A stretch of DNA of 64,000 nucleotides from Cycas panzhihuaensis (lineage: Eukaryota; Cycadophyta), in the NCBI GenBank assembly GCA_023213395.1, contig CM041465.1, positions 43,903,741 to 43,967,740 on the forward strand. The letters are read 5' to 3'. The number at the start of each line of letters is the position of its first letter. The stretch's first letter is position 1. A model generated the notes under the pieces. The model had not been told where the DNA came from. It did not search any database and was given only the letters and a program-made list of their open reading frames with translations. Below, one piece after another: positions 1 through 10,990 of this stretch. Position numbers and translations under genes: made by a program.

Positions 1-2244
1 TTCTATTATACACCTTTCCATTATCACTTTATTTTCAATACAAACTCACTATCTTTCCATTCACAAAATCTACATTAGAATTATTTAGATATACACTAAT
101 GTTGAACCAACTTATGACATGTTATATACCCCATACTACCATTTTTTCAACCACCTAAAGTATAACAATTCACCAAGACTGATAACCACTTATACAAACA
201 TGCTAATAGACTACTAAAAGAACAAATCTAAATCATTTCACTTCATACATTTGATGTAAAAATCATTAATATATATAAATAAAATACCATTGTATAAAAT
301 AAATTACACTTGGATAATAAATACAATAATTAACTTAACATTGTTTGCTCACTATTCTATTCAACATCTCTCATAAAATATGCCCTTTTATCAATTAATA
401 GAAACTATACTAATGTTGGTATCTCACCCAACAATCACCAAAAGAGTGTTTGATTCACTCACTTTGCCATCATATGAAAAAATAAAGTCTTATCCATGCC
501 TCATATTGCCATAAAAGATAAAGCCTTAATGCCACTTTACTCAATCACCTTAATGCACCCATTTGAAGAGAAAACCATATCTCATCTAATGATGTCAAAA
601 AAGCATCTTAATATATCAAAGACCACTTAGAATGAATGGAATAAAAAGGCCACTTAATATATTAATTTAACCCAAGATGATTAATAGTCAAAATGACCAC
701 TTAAAATAATAAAGGCCATTAGCTTTAATTGCAAAATGGCAATCCAATCGACACTATTATTATAGGTGATTAATATTCTTTTCTAAAAGGTATTGAAGTA
801 ACTTTAAATAACATAGGCAGCTTTGATAAATCAATGGTGATATAATATATTGACATGGCAATCAATATATAAAACAAATATGACTTTAATATATATGGTG
901 ATCAAATCAAATATCAAATACGATTTCAAGTATCAATGTGATTTTATCAAAATAAATAAAGGGTTATTCAAAGAAATATTAACCATCATTGATAAATTAG
1001 ATAACTTTATAACCATGGCAATGAAATAATTTTCACAATGATGGGCAATAAAGTTAAGAGAATATCTCATATCGCCATAAGTATCTACAACAAACCTTAC
1101 GTACAACTACGTGCTCTCATCCAATGATTTGTGACCCCTTCAATTCCCATGTAACGTATATACATTACGTCTGACTCCATGATAACTATGAATACTATCC
1201 ATGTTGTATTTTTATGTCTCAATGGCTTGGCTACTCTATATGAAATGTAAACATTTGATGAGCCCATAAGTATGTTGCACCCAAACAAAGGCATCTATAA
1301 CTACTTTATCCTCACTTTTACATGAGCATCTACACTTGTAGCTACTAACTTCCACATGCTTATAATCATAAATATAAATGGACACCTCAATCCTCTATTG
1401 CATCTACAACTTTGATCTCAAATGGCATCACTACCAGTTATTGTATTATCTCTACATCTTCTATCACATCTATACAACTAAGTGATCGAGCACTGTAATC
1501 ACCTAAGGGCCTCTATAATAATCTCTATGAACTCGTGACTCAATGTTTCTTACCATGGCTATGGTTATTCAAGCATGATCTATACTATGCTCTTCTATGT
1601 ACTTTCACAAAGATGACATCATTTGAGGCTAACACTACACTAGTGGTATCACTCCAACTCAGCTTTAATAGTGGTGACTTCAATCTTATGAATCTGTAAT
1701 CTCTCACAATATCTACAACTATCTTAGGTCACCATAACTATTAACTTAGAGGCAACACATTTTATTCCATGCAATATTTATAACTCCTTTGATCTGGACA
1801 ATGGTAGCCACAACTCCAGGGGAATCTAATGTTATGTCCACAATCTTAAGTTATGATGTTATCAGTCTATTATTACAAACTCAATGGCAACATAGATAAA
1901 CATATCTAGCATCTTCCATAGATTCAAAAAGTGTATCGATGATTGATAATTGAGTAACCAAAGGCAATAAGTTTCAAAACAAGGGGCACTAGCATATACT
2001 TCATATCTAGATACCTATACAAAATAAAATAACCTCTTACACTCCTCTACACACCTTCAAAAATAATGAATCCCTACAAAATAGATAATAGAAGGCATTG
2101 AGAATTTGCACGCAATCATTGAACCACTATGGCTATTCTTTCAGCTATTAGAGAAGTTAATCCTTAAGGGTTGAGCTAGTGCTACTTAGCAACCAACGAT
2201 TTAAACAATTTGCCTAACATTCACCTACTTATGCATGACTATCT

Positions 2245-2256
2245 ACTCTGATACCA
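2245..2256 (-). other. Primer-binding site of element E
   Basis: Minus strand TGGTATCAGAGT immediately next to the LTR terminus. It matches the plant initiator-methionine-tRNA type PBS (TGGTATCAGAGC) except the last base. Confidence 0.7.
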
Positions 2257-2574
2257 TGTTAGAAATCACCAAGAAAATATATAGAGATATTTATGTATAC
2301 AATAGACATGAAAGGAGAAAGCACATAGGACAAATTTGACATGGGAAACCTTGTGGTAAAAACCCACCATAGAATTATATCATTATATTATTCAAAATAT
2401 GTTCAATTATAATGGATATTGAATCATTATTTATAGATCTATAACTCCCTCAAATAATTACAATGAGATTATATCCATCAACCTAAATAACATCATAATA
2501 TTACATCATAGGTTTGCATAATATATCACCATATTTATATTACTTGAGTAAGTGCATATAATGTTACTTTAACA
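2257..2574 (-). repeat. 5' LTR of element E
   Basis: 318 bp bounded by TGTTAG...TTAACA, adjoining the PBS complement on its left. It shares the patch gacatgggaaacc and the 'tttatagatctata' patch with the LTRs of D, which supports family membership. The partner LTR is outside the window, so divergence cannot be measured. The next five bases, atgaa (2575-2579), would be its target-site duplication. Confidence 0.65.
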
Positions 2575-2786
2575 ATGAAAACAACATAAGTATCTACCTA
2601 TATAAAATAACGAATTTGAGGAATATGTTGTAAGAGACTAAGTTAGGATCAATTGATAATATGTTGTTGTCAGTGATAATTATACTAAAACTATTAGTTA
2701 CATTTATTACTTTTTAAACCATCTATGCTAAAGATGAGGTTATAGAAGGTGAATTATTTAAAACACTAAAAAATCTCATCTTAGTT
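2575..2786. other. Spacer between element E and the TRIM-like unit
   Basis: AT-rich sequence without a recognisable gene. It may be the degraded 5' coding part of Copia relic G, because the sequence resumes smoothly after the TRIM-like unit, but I could not confirm a frame. Confidence 0.3.
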
Positions 2787-2929
2787 TTTGGGTTACCATA
2801 GTACCAAAAGGACTTGGGCAGACTTTTGGTCTTATCACAACCCATAATAGGGCTAGGTACATCCCCAAGGATGGGCCACTTATGGAAATGGAATATGGCT
2901 GAGAGCATGGGTTAGAAATCTCTCCAACA
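2787..2929 (-). repeat. TRIM-like LTR, left copy (3' LTR)
   Basis: 143-bp repeat ending in ctctccaaca. It shares long identical runs with the right copy, for example ccccaaggatgggccac and aacttttggtctt-like blocks. Confidence 0.68.
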
Positions 2930-2986
2930 CTCCCTCTCTAATTGGACTCAGGGTGGATTAAACCCTAGCACCTACTCTAATACCAT

Positions 2987-3131
2987 TGTTTGGTTGCTAA
3001 AGTGCCAAAAGGACCTAGGTGAACTTTTGGTCTTGCCATAACCCTTAATAGGCCTAGATGCATCCCCAAGGATGGGCCACCCATGGAAATGGAACATGGT
3101 CAAAAGCATGGGTTGGGAATTTCTCTAATAC
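2987..3131 (-). repeat. TRIM-like LTR, right copy (5' LTR)
   Basis: 145-bp repeat starting tgtttggttgc one base after the PBS complement at 2974-2985. Its last bases are eroded relative to the left copy. Confidence 0.66.
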
Positions 3132-3137
3132 TAGTTG

Positions 3138-4288
3138 AAGATGCTAAGCTAAAACTCCATGGTATACTTAGAAGTTCCTAATCTGATTAAGCCTTATTCA
3201 TGAAGATATAGAAGAAAGATAATGATAAGGTAAGAAAGAATCCACACAAGGATAGGGAAATATTTCAATAGAAGAAAAAAAAAATTTAAGGCCATAAGGA
3301 AAAAAATTATTAGTTCAAAAAGAGAGACCAAAAAAAAAAAGCTAAGATGATAAAGAAAAGAGAATTACTACTCATTATATAGAGGTCATGATTTCACCTG
3401 TTGTATTAGTCGAATAGAGGAACTCTTGGATTCTTGAATCTGGTATGCAAAGGTATATCCCTTTTTGTAAGGAGAATTTTATGGCATAGGATTCTATGAC
3501 CAATGATTAAAAAATCATTCTTGGAGATGCAAGATCAATTCTTGTAAAAGGAATTAGAAGAGTCTTGATTATAGGTGGTCATTTTAATAAGGTGTATTAT
3601 GCACTTGATATATTAAAAAATCTTCTATCTACTTAAGAATTCTATAAACAAGGTATGAAGATTGAGTTTTATAAAGATAGATGCTTAATTAAGGATCTGA
3701 AGAAGAACTATTCTATCATTGCTACCATAAAGGTTAAAGATGACTTCTAGATATTTGAGAAGTTTTAAAAACAAAACAAGCCATATGCCTTTATTGCTAG
3801 TATAGATAATGTAAGTAAGTTGTGGCATGAATGTTTGGGTCACCACAACTTAAAAAACATGTCATCAATGAATAAATTAAATATGGTGGAAGGTTTTCCA
3901 AAAGTTTTATGTCAGTCAGTGTTTGTGAAGGGTGTATGTATGGAAAGCATCACAAATATCCTTTCACTTAGGATCATGTCTAAAGAGCTAAGGAAAAGCT
4001 GGAGCTTATACATTCATATAAAATGGGGTAATTATCCAACCCTTTAATATTAGGAGTTCGATATACCTTGGTGTTTGTAGATGATTACATTGAGAAAGGC
4101 TTAGTGTACTTTTTGAATAATAATTCTGAAGTATTTGATTACTTTTACGAATGGAAAGTGCAAGTTGAAAATGGAAGTGATAAAAAGATAAAAATTTCAA
4201 AGAGTGATAATGGCAAGTGTTATAGTATAATGCTTAATTTTAAAGGTTCATAGGTTTATTATTTAATAGAAAGGATATTATATTAAAA
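3138..4288 (+). pseudogene. Copia element G, part 1: gag end, protease, first half of integrase
   Basis: Plus-strand Ty1/Copia polyprotein relic. A zinc-knuckle remnant lies near 3360-3420. A protease-region trace with FYKDRCLIKD follows near 3670. The GAG-pre-integrase motif LWHECLGHHNLKNM is at 3820-3860. The integrase core start shows FVDDYIEKGLVYF (about 4070) and SDNGKCY (about 4204), so two of the three DDE acidic residues are visible. Many in-frame stops interrupt it, so no functional protein is expected. The relic breaks off at 4288, where element F begins; integrase sequence reappears at 8339. The two ends overlap by roughly ten residues in homology, so two separate copies cannot be fully excluded. 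Confidence 0.7.
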
Positions 4289-4580
4289 TGTTAGTTATAA
4301 TTGGAGTTAATTATAATTTAATGTTGAAAGCCTAGGTATGTGTGGTCTATTATGCACATACCACATTGTAACGCCATTGTGATGTTGATCATACAAGGTG
4401 CCATGTGTCACCTTGCGTGATTAACTCATCATATTTTCAGAAATGCTTTTATATTGCTATATGTACAAATTTGATATTTAATTCAATCTTTAATGAAAGA
4501 AAAGATATAGATATGTACTTTATTTATTGTTATCCATTTTTTGCTTTTGAATATTAATTATGTACATTATTCATCATTCA
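4289..4580 (+). repeat. 5' LTR of insertion F
   Basis: 292 bp, TGTTAG...CATTCA. It contains the patch gccatgtgtcacctt, similar to a patch in the 3' LTR of Copia I, so the two LTRs are probably related. It is followed after three bases by a PBS-like site. Confidence 0.55.
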
Positions 4581-4583
4581 TTT

Positions 4584-4595
4584 TAGTATCAGAGC
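4584..4595 (+). other. Eroded primer-binding site of F
   Basis: tagtatcagagc, one base different from TGGTATCAGAGC (G to A at position 2), three bases after the LTR end. Confidence 0.55.
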
Positions 4596-4792
4596 AAATT
4601 TTGAGAGCCAACCATCCTTGAGATGGCACCTATCAAACCTAGTATATATGAGTGTTTGTGTAGGGTTTTGATTGAGAGTCTTAAGGCTATGAATCTTTAT
4701 GCATATATTTGGATTGGTAGAAAAACTTTCACCAATGCCTTTGTTAAAAATATATTCAAAGGATGTGAGGAAATCTTCACAAATTTGAATTA

Positions 4793-4990
4793 GATATCTT
4801 TGTTAGCAGTGCTCTTATTACAACATATGCTAAATGCGAGATGATTAATTACGTGCATAAAATGTTCAATAAAATGTCTGAATAGAACATGGTCTCATAG
4901 ATTACAATGATAGTAGTTCATGCATAGAATGGGAGGACAGAGAATGAACCCCACTTATTTGACCAAAAGCTTTGTAGGAGAGAGCCTACT
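4793..4990 (+). pseudogene. PPR protein gene fragment 1
   Basis: Translating from 4793 gives DIFVSSALITTYAKCE, then HKMFNKMSE, NMVS and TMIVVHA, with stops at positions where PPR proteins usually carry Q or W. This is the typical spacing of a plant PLS-class pentatricopeptide repeat (ALI-YAKCG... VFDKM-E-NVVSW-TMI-G-AQNG). Such proteins bind RNA in plastids or mitochondria. Here it is an isolated, stop-ridden piece of under 70 codons with no start, no targeting peptide and no neighbouring repeats in frame. It is a dead gene fragment, probably picked up by F or lying in F's donor locus. Confidence 0.6.
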
Positions 4991-4995
4991 TGAAA

Positions 4996-6620
4996 AAAGG
5001 CAATCATCGTTACATCTACATGGACATGCATGATGCCCATGACTATACCATTTACTGAATGATGACTATAAACTAATGATGCAATGACTATAAATATGAA
5101 GAATATTGTGTTTGATAATTGAAAGGTGTTTCAATAACCCTTCTATGTAGAACAACATGAAGCTATGATCTATATGTGGAGGTTAAGCTTAGAAATTATA
5201 AAGGAGTGTTCAAGCACTTTGAGAGGAAACTAAAGGGTAGCTCAAGAATATTGAATTGTAGCCCCAGATTTTAAGGTCAACTTGCCCTAGTTCTATGGTC
5301 ATGGTCACTAAGGAGGAAAAAAATTCACCATAGATATATTTGTCAAACACTTTTGGCTGTAGCAGTGATTGAGAGTAATAATGATATTTGTAAAGGGAGA
5401 TAAGTCTTCTGACTCAATGCCATTCTTGTATTCTATTACTAGAATCTCTTGTGCCATTGTTGGCAGATCTTGTAATGGGTATTGATCAACCTATTGTTAC
5501 CTCTAATATTACGAGTAATGCAAGGGTATTGTGGATGATTGGAAGTCCAAGGAATACTGTGATGAGAGCTAAATGATACATAAACAATAGATCTCAGAGG
5601 TTGGGCATCTAGTCATGCCATTTCTGGTAGCATCTTTACATCTCTACTATGCCAAATTTGTTTGAGTGTAAAAGGGCCCTAAAATTATTTTTTATAAATG
5701 TAGCATTTATGCTTTTATTTGTTTAGTAAGTGGCACCTCTATTGGTCTCTTACTCCATCTCTATTCTAGAGGTCATTCAGTGTCAACTGGTGTGGAGTTA
5801 GGTAGTTATTTGTATGGCCTGATGGTGTTTATAGTCTATCAATCTCTCTAGGCTAGGAAGGTCTACCCACGCTAAGTTATCACAACTCACCAAAGGTTAT
5901 AAATGGTTAGTTGAAATTGATTTTTTGTATTATAATAGAATCAGGTCTCTTAGAACCATCTTGCCAAATGCAAGGGTTTAGAGCATGCATGGTAAGTGTT
6001 TGATAAAATACTCATAAAAGTTGCATCCCATATAAGTATCTACTAGATTTTCAATGCCATCCCTAAGAATTTTAGCTTCTTTAGATGTTATATGTATAAT
6101 GAATCCTCTTATTCCTAGGTCCTCATCTTTTGTCTTAATTGATATAAGTTATTTTGTACTCTCTACTTTTGGTTGTATTTTTATAATTATTTCTGAGATT
6201 GGTTAGCTTTTAAAAAGTTTGGAAGTCAAAGAAGCAAATAAACCCTCTAACCTTGGCAAAAGGAAATAGAAAAAAAAAAGGAAGAAGAGATGGTTACAAA
6301 GTTGTCTCTAGCCATGATAGTTAGAGGTCAAAGTGCATGAAGTCATGCCATCCTCATCTAATCCTAGAAAAATGTGAATTTTGCAATATGTTGTTGTCAT
6401 TTTTACACATCAAAGGACCTAAAAGTCTAAGAAAACTAGTTGGGAAGTTGAAGGAGGAGTTGGTTGTTTTAAAATATTTAAACATACAAGGAATTTATAT
6501 GGACTTGGGCATTTCTACTTTGTTGATATAAGGATGTATAAGAACAAAAGCCCTAGTAGAGAGCAATATTGTCAATGATTTTTTGGATAAATCATATTCA
6601 AAACTAACTTTGTCTTAAGA
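4996..6620. other. Interior of F with no recognisable gene
   Basis: Non-coding or too decayed to read. A short trace near 5930-6000 (gccaaatgcaagggtttagagcatgcatggtaagtgttt, shown in pieces: GCCAAATGCAAGGG then GCATGGTAAGTGTTT) again resembles the AKC...KVF part of a PPR repeat but is too weak to call. A 64-codon open frame at 6337-6531 has no family features I recognise. Confidence 0.4.
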
Positions 6621-6862
6621 AACCACCTCTTAAACTTGTATGCTAAATGCAAGAAGATAGAAGATGCATGCCAAGTGTTTAATAGAATTACCAAATAGAA
6701 TGTCGTGTCTTAGAATGCCAAGATTGCAGGATATGTCCAGAATGGATAATATGAGAAGGCTCTTAGATTATTTTATGACATGCAAGCGATTGACATGAAT
6801 CTAAGTGTGTTCATTATAGCCATCATTCTTAGGGCATGTACAAGACTTTCAACTCTAAAATA
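6621..6862 (+). pseudogene. PPR protein gene fragment 2
   Basis: From 6621 the frame reads NHLLNLYAKCKKIEDACQVF, then NRITK, NVVS, AKIAGYVQNG and YEKALRLFYDMQ, ending near ILRACT. This covers about two consecutive pentatricopeptide motifs of the plant PLS type. Three in-frame stops sit exactly where Q, W and Q are expected, as if CAG, TGG and CAA had mutated by C-to-T or G-to-A changes. A weaker trace, GKKALKLFRKMQ, follows near 6880-6920. It is clearly a pseudogene fragment on the same strand as fragment 1, so both may derive from one parent gene. Confidence 0.68.
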
Positions 6863-7164
6863 GGGATTGCCCTAAATAGTGAGGGCAAGAAAGCTCTAAA
6901 ACTCTTTAGGAAAATGCAAATGAGTTTAATATTAGAGTGTTTGATCAATTTATCATCTCCTTATTTTTTATTGAATGATTTTATGTATATGTGAGCAAGA
7001 TTAGAACCCGCATCTAAACCAAGACTGAACCTCTCTTCTTTCACCTAATTTTTAGAATAAAATTATCCATTGATGTCTCTTTATCAGAAGTCTATAAATG
7101 GAGGTTGCCCAATTTGGTCTCATGTCACAATAAATACCTCAGCTCCTTGAATATTTTGTTGATT

Positions 7165-8290
7165 CCTCATTCTTATTTGATAGTCTTGTTGCATCTTTCT
7201 TAGTCAATAACCTTGCAACCTCTATCTTAATTGATGAAATTACTATCTCTTTCTTAGTTGACATCCTTACAACCTCTTTATCAGCGGACAAACCTACTGT
7301 CTCTTTCTCAGTCAATAGCCCTGTTACATCTTTCTCAGTTGACATACCTACTACTTATTTCTCAATTGACATACTTACTGCCTCTTTCTCAATTGATAGA
7401 CTCATAACCTATTTCTTATTCGATGTATCCACAACTTCTTTCTTAGTTGACAGTCCTATTACCTTTTTCTTAGTTGACAACACTACTACATTTCTTAGTC
7501 AATAACCCTGTTATCTTTTTCTTAGTCAATGACCTTATTGCCTCTTTCTCAATCAACGACCTTGTTACCTCTTTCTTAGTCGATGACCTTGCTAACTTTT
7601 TCTTAATCGATGACCCCACTATCTCTTTCTCAATCGATAATACTACTTCCTTTTTCTTAGTTGATGGAAGTGTTACCTCTTTCTTAGTTGACAACACTTC
7701 TACCTTCTTTCTCAGTCGACAACATGTCATCTTCTTTTCAATCAATAACCTTGTTACCTCTTTCTTAGTCGATGGCACTGCTATCTTTTTCTCAGTCAAC
7801 GACCCTATTGCCTCTTTCTTAGTCAATAACATTGCTACCTTTTTCTTAGTCAATAACATTGCTACCTTTTTTTTAGTTGAGGCCCTATTACCTCTTTCTC
7901 AGTTGATGACACTATTGCCTTTTTTTCAATTAATGTCCTTACTACCTCTTTCTCAATTGATAACACTACTACCCTTTTCTTAGCTGATGGCCTTACAACC
8001 TCTTTCTTAGTTGACAGACCTACAAACTCTTTCTCAGTTGATAAACCTGTAGCCTCTTTCTCAATCGATAGACCTACAATGTTTTTCTTAATTGAAAGAC
8101 TTGCAACATCTTTCTCAGTCAATGGACTTGCTGCCTCTTTGTTACTCGATGGACCTATTGCTTCTTTCTTAGTCAACATACCTACTGCCTCTTTGTTATT
8201 TGATGGACCTACTACTTCTTTCTTAGTTAATAGACCTACTGCCTCTTTCTCAATCAATGGACCTATTACCTCTTTCTTAGTTGGCACACC
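7165..8290. repeat. 27-bp tandem repeat array, about 42 units
   Basis: Successive units begin tttcttagtcgatgacc-like and recur every 27 bp with few indels. I checked the period by hand in the middle (7494-7700) and near the right end (8050-8290). Because 27 is a multiple of three, both strands stay open for long stretches. The minus strand gives nine-residue units such as TKKEVVGLS and TEKEFVGLS; the plus strand gives units such as FLVNDLIAS. Long open frames are 7470-7859 and 7862-8332 on minus and 7474-7983 on plus. Small indels shift the frame at least twice. I do not recognise the peptide. It could be a decayed repetitive protein exon or a plain minisatellite. Confidence 0.85.
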
Positions 8291-8291
8291 T

Positions 8292-8338
8292 CTATTTTTT
8301 GCTTTTAAATATAGATTGTGTACATTATTCATCTTTCA
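8292..8338 (+). repeat. 3' LTR remnant of F
   Basis: The last ~47 bp of the 5' LTR recur here (attttttgctttt..., then gtacattattcat), ending in tttca. The rest of the 3' LTR is missing; the 27-bp array runs directly up to it. Confidence 0.5.
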
Positions 8339-9830
8339 ATAAAGAATATAATAATAATGCCTTTAATTAGTTCTATCTAAAGAATGGTATAAGGTAGGAA
8401 TTTATAATCCTATATATCCCATAGTAAAATGGTATCATTGAAAGAAAAAATCATACCATGATGGAGATGGAAAGATGCAAGGTATACGCAAAAACTCACC
8501 ATCAATATTATGGATAAAAGCTATTAGAATTATAGTGTATATTTTGAACTAGGTATTAACTTTAGTAATTTGTGGCATAACCCTTGAAGAAAAATGGACT
8601 GATAGAAAGTTTACCATTGACCATTTAAAATTTTTTCAGTGCATAGCATATGCACATATCCCAAATGAAAAATAGAAGAAGTTGCATCGTAAGAGTAGGA
8701 AGTGTATGAATGTGGGGTATAGTGATACACGAAAAGGTTATAGATTATGGCATCTAGTAAAAAAGAAACTTCTTGTTAATTAGGATATAGAGTTTATTGA
8801 GTTGTTGATGTATCACATTGAACGAGCATCATCTAAATAAGTCTTTTATCTGTTATTACTACCATTTTTGTTAGGTTCAATTCTGTAGGAGTCAACCTTT
8901 GAGAATGTGAACCCAATTTAACCTGTTGAAGAACCTATTCAATAAAGGGAATATAGACTAAGTAACACAAATAATGAAGAGTCATCATAAGAAGAGATAC
9001 ATGAGAAATTGGGTGCTAAAATGCCTATATGGGCTAGAACTACCATTTAGGAGTCGAGTGTGATGTTGTAAGATCTGATAAAAGGATGGAAAATAAGGAG
9101 TCAACATGCCAATCAAGCTCTAATAATTAATACCATAGACTTCTATGACCTTGATTCTTATATTGAAGTGAAGGAGAATCCTAATTGGAGAGTTGTAATA
9201 GATGAGGAGTATGGTTCTCTTGTAAAGAACAAAACATAGGATTTAGTCCCATTACCTCCAAAGAAGAATCTTGTTAGATATAAGTAGGTATATAAGACAA
9301 AGTTCCACTTTAACAGTGAAGTGGAAAAACATAAAGCCCAACTTGTTGCATAATGATTCATACAAAAGAAAGGAATTAATTATAAAGAGGGTTTTTCACC
9401 TGTCTTAAAGATGATAATGGTCTGGTTGATCCTTTCACTTATAACTCAATATAGATGGAGCCACATCAAATGAATGTATAGTTTACATTTCTTAATAGAG
9501 ACTTCAAGTAAGAAATTTATATGGTATAATTTGGGTTTATTAAGAAAGGACAAGAAAAGTTTGTATGCCAGTTAAAGAAATTACTCTATAGTCTAAACCA
9601 AGTACTAAGGGTGTGGTATGCAAAGATCAATGCATAGTTAAAGGAAAAAGGATTTCGTAACTATAGATTTAGAGCCTAATTTGTATATCAAGAAGATTAT
9701 AAATATGATTATGGTAATTGTGTTATATGCTAATAATCTCATATTGATAGGAAATTATCATAAGGTGATTGTGGATGCTAAATCCAACCTATAAAAAACC
9801 TTTGATAAGATAAATCTAGGCATGTTGAAT
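8339..9830 (+). pseudogene. Copia element G, part 2: integrase C-terminus and reverse transcriptase
   Basis: Same strand and family as the relic ending at 4288. It opens with the integrase tail (NGIIERKNHTMMEMERC near 8430, bringing the third DDE acid, E) and then the chromodomain-free end near 8600-8760. Reverse transcriptase follows: NPNWRVVIDEEYGSLVKNKT (about 9178-9240), WVYKTKFHFNSEVEKHKAQL near 9290, KKGINYKEGFSPV near 9370. The polymerase motif YVDD has decayed to YANN (9726-9737). Numerous stops are present. It is cut at 9830 by element H, and the reading resumes at 17484: GMLN before the break, YFLGIE after it. Confidence 0.78.
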
Positions 9831-10128
9831 TGAAAAGGGTTAATGTCACTAGGTCATTACATTAGTTGATCATTTCTAAAAAGGGTCTTAAGTGGACTTT
9901 AAATTACATCACTTAAGTGAAATTCTCTTTCATATGGATTATGTATAATTTCATTTCACCTAACTCTAATGCTCCCTCTCTTAATATAAAAGTAAAAGCT
10001 CAATGGAGGAGGCTTATTCTTACCTCCCTATTTTGTGAGAGCTACTTTCTTTCTCTCAAGTCTCTCTTGCTCCTATATTTGCCTTTGTATTTAGTGCATG
10101 GAGATGAAGGATAGATCCACTCTTTTTA
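9831..10128 (+). repeat. 5' LTR of H
   Basis: 298 bp starting TGAAAAGGG. It ends in ttttta where the 3' copy has ttttca, so the CA terminus is mutated here. It is near-identical in layout to 17181-17478. Confidence 0.9.
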
Positions 10129-10130
10129 TA

Positions 10131-10142
10131 TGGTATCAGAGC
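10131..10142 (+). other. Primer-binding site of H
   Basis: tggtatcagagc, a perfect match to the plant initiator-methionine-tRNA type PBS, two bases after the LTR. Confidence 0.9.
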
Positions 10143-10674
10143 TTTCTTCCTTCATATTCCTCACTTATACTTACAATGGAGCCATCACTTCCTTCTCCCC
10201 CACAATCCATATGGTGAAGGAGATTGTGAAAGTAGATTTAGAAATATTTTTAAGTTATTATAATAGTATATTTTGTATTGTTTGCTTTCCCTTTCTCTTT
10301 TACAAGTTTGGAAGCATAATATAAGGAGTTTTAAGGCCTAAGGATTCTAATCCTTTGGTGGCCATTCATGCTATCTCATTCTTCTTTTCCTTTCCCTTCT
10401 TTTTGTCCATTTAACAAGAGGAAATGTTGCTAAAATTTTTCTAGCATATAGAAGAATGATAGTAAGGGGAGGTTTTACCCATTTTTTTAAAAGAATTTAG
10501 AGTCATTTAAAATATCCATCATTGTATGCTCTCACCTTACCCATATTGGGATCCTGGTGATCAAAAAATGATGAAAATTTCATATGGTATCATGTGTTAA
10601 TGGGATATTAGCAAGTTGAAATTTATGTAGAAATAAAATTTGCTTGCTAAAATTCATAGGTCTGCAAAATCTTC

Positions 10675-10990
10675 TACAAAGCTCCAATTGATATGATTCT
10701 AATTTTCAAAGATGATACTTTAAGTCTACTTTTTAGCACAAAAACTGGCACCTAATTTTGATGTCATGTGAGGAAGTTATTGTTGTTTTAGTGAATAATA
10801 ATTATTTTTAGTAAGAATTCTGGAAATATATAATCTCCTAACTTTGTGGGGCTACCAAAAATTTTCCAGAACTCGTTTGGATATGATTCTACTTCCTAAA
10901 GATGAATATATGAGTCTAGTTTGCAATACAAAAACTGGCACTCCATTTCATCATCGTGGGAGAAAATTATTGCTAATTTAGTGAAGACTA
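10675..10990 (+). repeat. Diverged tandem duplication in the H leader
   Basis: Two segments of roughly 120 bp offset by 190 bp share, in order, gatatgattct, aaagatga, acaaaaactggcac and ttagtgaa blocks. First copy starts near 10675, second near 10865. Confidence 0.6.

Larger units (their letters stand above)
1..2574 (-). mobile_element. LTR retrotransposon E, 5' part only (B/D/E family)
   Basis: A minus-strand LTR element enters from the left edge. Its 5' LTR (2257-2574) and abutting primer-binding site (2245-2256) are present; the 3' half lies outside the window. The interior has no recognisable gag or pol and no long open frame. Just inside the PBS it shares short blocks with element D, for example GTAGGTGAATGTT and GAATAGCCA-AGT-GT on the minus strand in the same order. 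It has the same AT-rich texture, so I place it in the B/D family. The whole 1-2244 stretch is this interior; the short open frames in it have no family features. Confidence 0.6.
2787..3131 (-). mobile_element. TRIM-like miniature LTR retrotransposon
   Basis: Two imperfect direct repeats of about 144 bp (2787-2929 and 2987-3131) flank only 57 bp. The spacer starts with a pyrimidine tract (ctccctctct, a polypurine tract on the minus strand) right after the first repeat ends in ccaaca. It ends with actctaatacca (2974-2985), the complement of a TGGTATTAGAGT primer-binding site. The unit is flanked by a perfect 5-bp duplication, tagtt (2782-2786 and 3132-3136). Size, PBS, PPT and absence of coding match terminal-repeat retrotransposons in miniature. 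TG/CA ends are eroded in places, so the outer boundaries are good to a few bases. Confidence 0.68.
4289..8338 (+). mobile_element. LTR-bounded insertion F carrying PPR fragments and a 27-bp repeat array
   Basis: Begins with an LTR-like segment (4289-4580) followed by an eroded PBS (4584-4595). It ends at 8338 with a copy of the last ~47 bp of that LTR. The outer sequence on both sides is Copia integrase on the same strand, as expected if F jumped into G. Inside there is no gag or pol; instead there are two PPR-gene fragments (4793-4990, 6621-6862) and the tandem array (7165-8290). The flanking five bases (taaaa on the left, ataaa on the right) are not a clean duplication. The insertion model is inference; a composite of unrelated fragments is the alternative. 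Confidence 0.42.

Noticed and set aside
1097-1294. Minus-strand 65-codon open frame in element E
   Set aside because: It sits in the non-coding core of the B/D/E family with no counterpart frame in B or D.
7165-8290. CRISPR-like regular repeat array
   Set aside because: Units are contiguous with no unique spacers, units vary among themselves, and the setting is a plant repeat region.
4284-8343. Target-site duplication for F
   Set aside because: taaaa and ataaa differ and are AT-rich; not convincing.
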